From Acidobacteriaceae bacterium (GTDB lineage Bacteria > Acidobacteriota > Terriglobia > Terriglobales > Acidobacteriaceae): a stretch of DNA of 59,308 nucleotides. The notes under the pieces are model-generated. The model saw only the letters and a program-made list of their open reading frames with translations, was not told the origin of the DNA and ran no database searches. How positions within the stretch are numbered: the stretch's first letter is position 1; each line of letters starts with the position of its first letter. Shown piece after piece: positions 57,599 through 59,308 of this stretch. The stretch covers positions 1-59,308 of the forward strand of contig CAHJWN010000016.1 of the NCBI GenBank assembly GCA_903642265.1. Reading direction: 5' to 3'. A program made the position numbers and the translations under genes.

Positions 57599-58872
57599 GC
57601 TGCTTGCTCTGCCTGCGGAGCAGCGGCCACAGTCTTCGCTCCCACAAACAACAGCGCAGCGGCAATTACCATCGTGATCAGCGTCACGCCTAAGCCCGTC
57701 CCAAGCGTACTGTGATCGCTCACCAGTCCGATCAGTGTCGGACTTGGGGCATCACCCAGCGCGTGGATCAGAAACAGCTCCATCGCAATTGCCGTTGCCC
57801 GGATGCTTCCGTTGACAGAGTTGACGATCGCCGCGTTGAGCGGCCCATTTCCGAGGAAGATAAAGAACAGCGCCAGAGCGAGTCCCGGAACTATAGCCCA
57901 TCTTGGCCCGAAAAAACACATCACCGCCGGAGGCACCGTCAATAGCGCCGACCATGCCGAGATGAGGTACAGCGCGCGCTTGTTGGTCTTCAGCCATATC
58001 TGCGCAATCCATCCGCCGACCGCTGTACCGCCCAGACCACCCACTACCGTGATCCCACCCACAATCAACCCTGCCGAACTTGAGGAGTATCCGCCCGCTC
58101 GTTGCAGAAACGTTGGGACCCATGCCGAAATTCCACCAAGCGAAAATACCACCATGGCCATACCGAACGTCGCGAAGAGATACCGCGGATTTCGGGCAAG
58201 CCCCTTCAGAAGACCAGATAAGGATTTCTTTGCTGCTTTCTTTCCACCTTCATCGCAAGAATCCGTCTCACCTCGCCGTGGCTCCTTCATGAAGAACCAG
58301 ATCAGCAGTGCAATCAGGATGCCCGGCCCTGCCGACACAACAAACGGCACCCTCCACCCGAAACTTCCACCGAGAACTCCACCAAGTGCAAAGCCGAATG
58401 CAGCCCCGGTTGGGATGGCCGTGTAGAAGATTGTCAACACCCGGTTTCTTTGATCTGGCTCGAAGAAGTCCGCCAGCATCGCCGGTGCGTAGATACTGAA
58501 ACTGGCTTCGGCAATCCCCAGGGCCGCATGACGCAGGTTCAACGCAAGATAGCTGTGAACGGTCGCAGTAAACAGGTTCATCGCGCTCATCAGCAGCGCC
58601 GATATCACTATCAATGGCTTGCGTGGAAACCGGTCACCAAGCCATCCCGTCAGGGGAGCCGCGCACATATACGTGATGAAGAACCAGAACGTCAGCGCAC
58701 CGATCTGTTCGTCCCTGACTGCAAATTCCTTCTTCACCAACTCCTGCACACCCGCCAGGATGTACCGGTCGATAAAATTAACGAAATTCATCGCTGTAAG
58801 CAGCACCAGCGCCGTTGTCGCTCCTACCACAGACACTACGGGCAGCTTGCTTTGCTTCGTTTCAGCCATCAC
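57595..58872 (-). CDS. MFS transporter, Spinster-like
   Basis: A 425-residue permease of about twelve helices. 'AMNFVNFIDRYILAGVQELVKKEF' is the typical first helix of spinster-type MFS proteins, and motif A reads 'GWLGDRFPRKPLIV'. 'GIAEASFSIYAPAMLADFFEPDQRNR' and 'FFMKEPRRGE' also fit that group. Bacterial members are of mostly unknown substrate; sugar or lipid-like compounds are candidates. Overlap with the glycosyltransferase gene downstream suggests a joint role, perhaps in lipid or hopanoid handling, but this is a guess. Confidence 0.9.
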   Translation of the reverse strand: MMAETKQSKLPVVSVVGATTALVLLTAMNFVNFIDRYILAGVQELVKKEFAVRDEQIGALTFWFFITYMCAAPLTGWLGDRFPRKPLIVISALLMSAMNLFTATVHSYLALNLRHAALGIAEASFSIYAPAMLADFFEPDQRNRVLTIFYTAIPTGAAFGFALGGVLGGSFGWRVPFVVSAGPGILIALLIWFFMKEPRRGETDSCDEGGKKAAKKSLSGLLKGLARNPRYLFATFGMAMVVFSLGGISAWVPTFLQRAGGYSSSSAGLIVGGITVVGGLGGTAVGGWIAQIWLKTNKRALYLISAWSALLTVPPAVMCFFGPRWAIVPGLALALFFIFLGNGPLNAAIVNSVNGSIRATAIAMELFLIHALGDAPSPTLIGLVSDHSTLGTGLGVTLITMVIAAALLFVGAKTVAAAPQAEQAA

Positions 58873-59197
58873 CGGAAGTCTAGCAGCAAGCCCCGCGCGG
58901 CTCGCAATGCGTTATCAACTCTTCATGTGTCTGCAGAAAAGTGTATGTAGAAAGCAGCAATACGCTTGAAGCGCTATTGTTGGCGAAGATCTCAACTGCA
59001 TCGCCGCGCACCTTTGTCATGACTCGCACGGCGCCTCATACAGGTGGTTTGCGTCCACGTAACGAGCAACGGGGATCTGCGACAGCGGCTGGATTAGCCG
59101 CCGCGAGTTAGCCATCGCTCACGTGCAATTTCAGAAGGCAATCGCAAGTTAACGATGGGCACCGAGCCGCCCGCATCGGCCTCAACGAACTCGGCGT
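58873..59197. other. Intergenic, nothing recognised
   Basis: Between the queF stop and the transporter start no plausible frame is seen. A small hairpin CGGCT/AGCCG near 59080-59100 could be part of a terminator for queF but has no T-run. Confidence 0.4.
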
Positions 59198-59308
59198 CTA
59201 GCCTTCTACCGGCCTTGGATATCGAGCTTCAACCGTCGTTGCAATCCCGCCGCGCGGCCTGAAGTCACCCTTCACCACCGCCCACACCGGATCGCACGCC
59301 TTCACCAC
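59198..59308 (-). CDS. queF: NADPH-dependent 7-cyano-7-deazaguanine reductase QueF, C-terminal end only
   Basis: The last 36 codons of a gene running off the right edge. The readable protein ends 'FRPRGGIATTVEARYPRPVEG' after 'DPVWAVVKGD'. The 'W..V.G.F.PRGGI.T.V.ARY' pattern is that of the C-terminus of short-type QueF, which reduces preQ0 to preQ1 in queuosine synthesis. The catalytic Cys and Asp lie outside the window, so the assignment rests on this tail alone. Confidence 0.75.
   Translation of the reverse strand: MVKACDPVWAVVKGDFRPRGGIATTVEARYPRPVEG

Overview
The window looks like a chromosomal segment of an acidobacterium, most likely class Terriglobia (Granulicella, Terriglobus or Edaphobacter type). 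This is an inference from gene content: paired ATP synthase b and b' subunits, an AroD-AroE fusion, abundant secreted and outer-membrane proteins, a TatBC locus, NadA/NadB and Hfq. No 16S gene is present, so the assignment is provisional. Nearly everything is ordinary core or envelope gene content. I see no prophage, insertion sequence, CRISPR array or integrase.

Layout. 1-2.5 kb: rpsT with a good promoter, then a secreted protein with AGSFG repeats. 2.7-7 kb: a large secreted unknown, divergent from an M13 metallopeptidase. 7-13.8 kb: EamA transporter, SppA-like protease, HU/IHF protein, GrpB family protein, PgeF, the AroD-AroE fusion and an alpha/beta hydrolase. 13.9-20.5 kb: a minus-strand ATP synthase operon (b', b, delta, alpha, gamma, beta, epsilon) without genes for subunits a and c. 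20.5-21.3 kb: hfq and a structured, possibly RNA-coding intergenic region. 21.4-27.1 kb: DegT aminotransferase, two lipoproteins, DUF2203 and NadA. 27.5-33 kb: a plus-strand run of tatB, tatC, a secreted glutaminyl cyclase, TerC, a PepSY-like protein and a Tat-exported glycosidase. 33-38 kb: NadB, AroB, MenG/UbiE and a multidrug transporter. 38-46 kb: cation diffusion facilitator, CPBP protein, PASTA protein, then the minus-strand aroC-def-fmt-rsmB run. 46-55 kb: thioredoxin-like protein, chemoreceptor, YhaM-like nuclease, SurA-like chaperone, CtpA protease, GH130 enzyme, tRNA-Gly and an outer-membrane barrel. 55-59.3 kb: YagU-like protein, Flp pilin, glycosyltransferase, MFS transporter and the 3' end of queF running off the window.

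The observation I rate highest crosses the whole window. Almost every protein here with a signal-peptidase-I type signal peptide has glutamine as the predicted first residue of the mature protein. The same window encodes a secreted glutaminyl cyclase whose start codon overlaps the stop of tatC. Together these suggest genome-wide N-terminal pyroglutamate capping of exported proteins, comparable to the 'Q-rule' described for Bacteroidetes. Even the ATP synthase b subunit appears to follow the pattern.

Three chorismate-pathway loci (aroDE, aroB, aroC) and two quinolinate-pathway loci (nadA, nadB) are present but scattered. Translation functions (def, fmt, rsmB) form a conventional cluster. Start codons were chosen by Shine-Dalgarno position and domain boundaries where possible; uncertain ones are marked.
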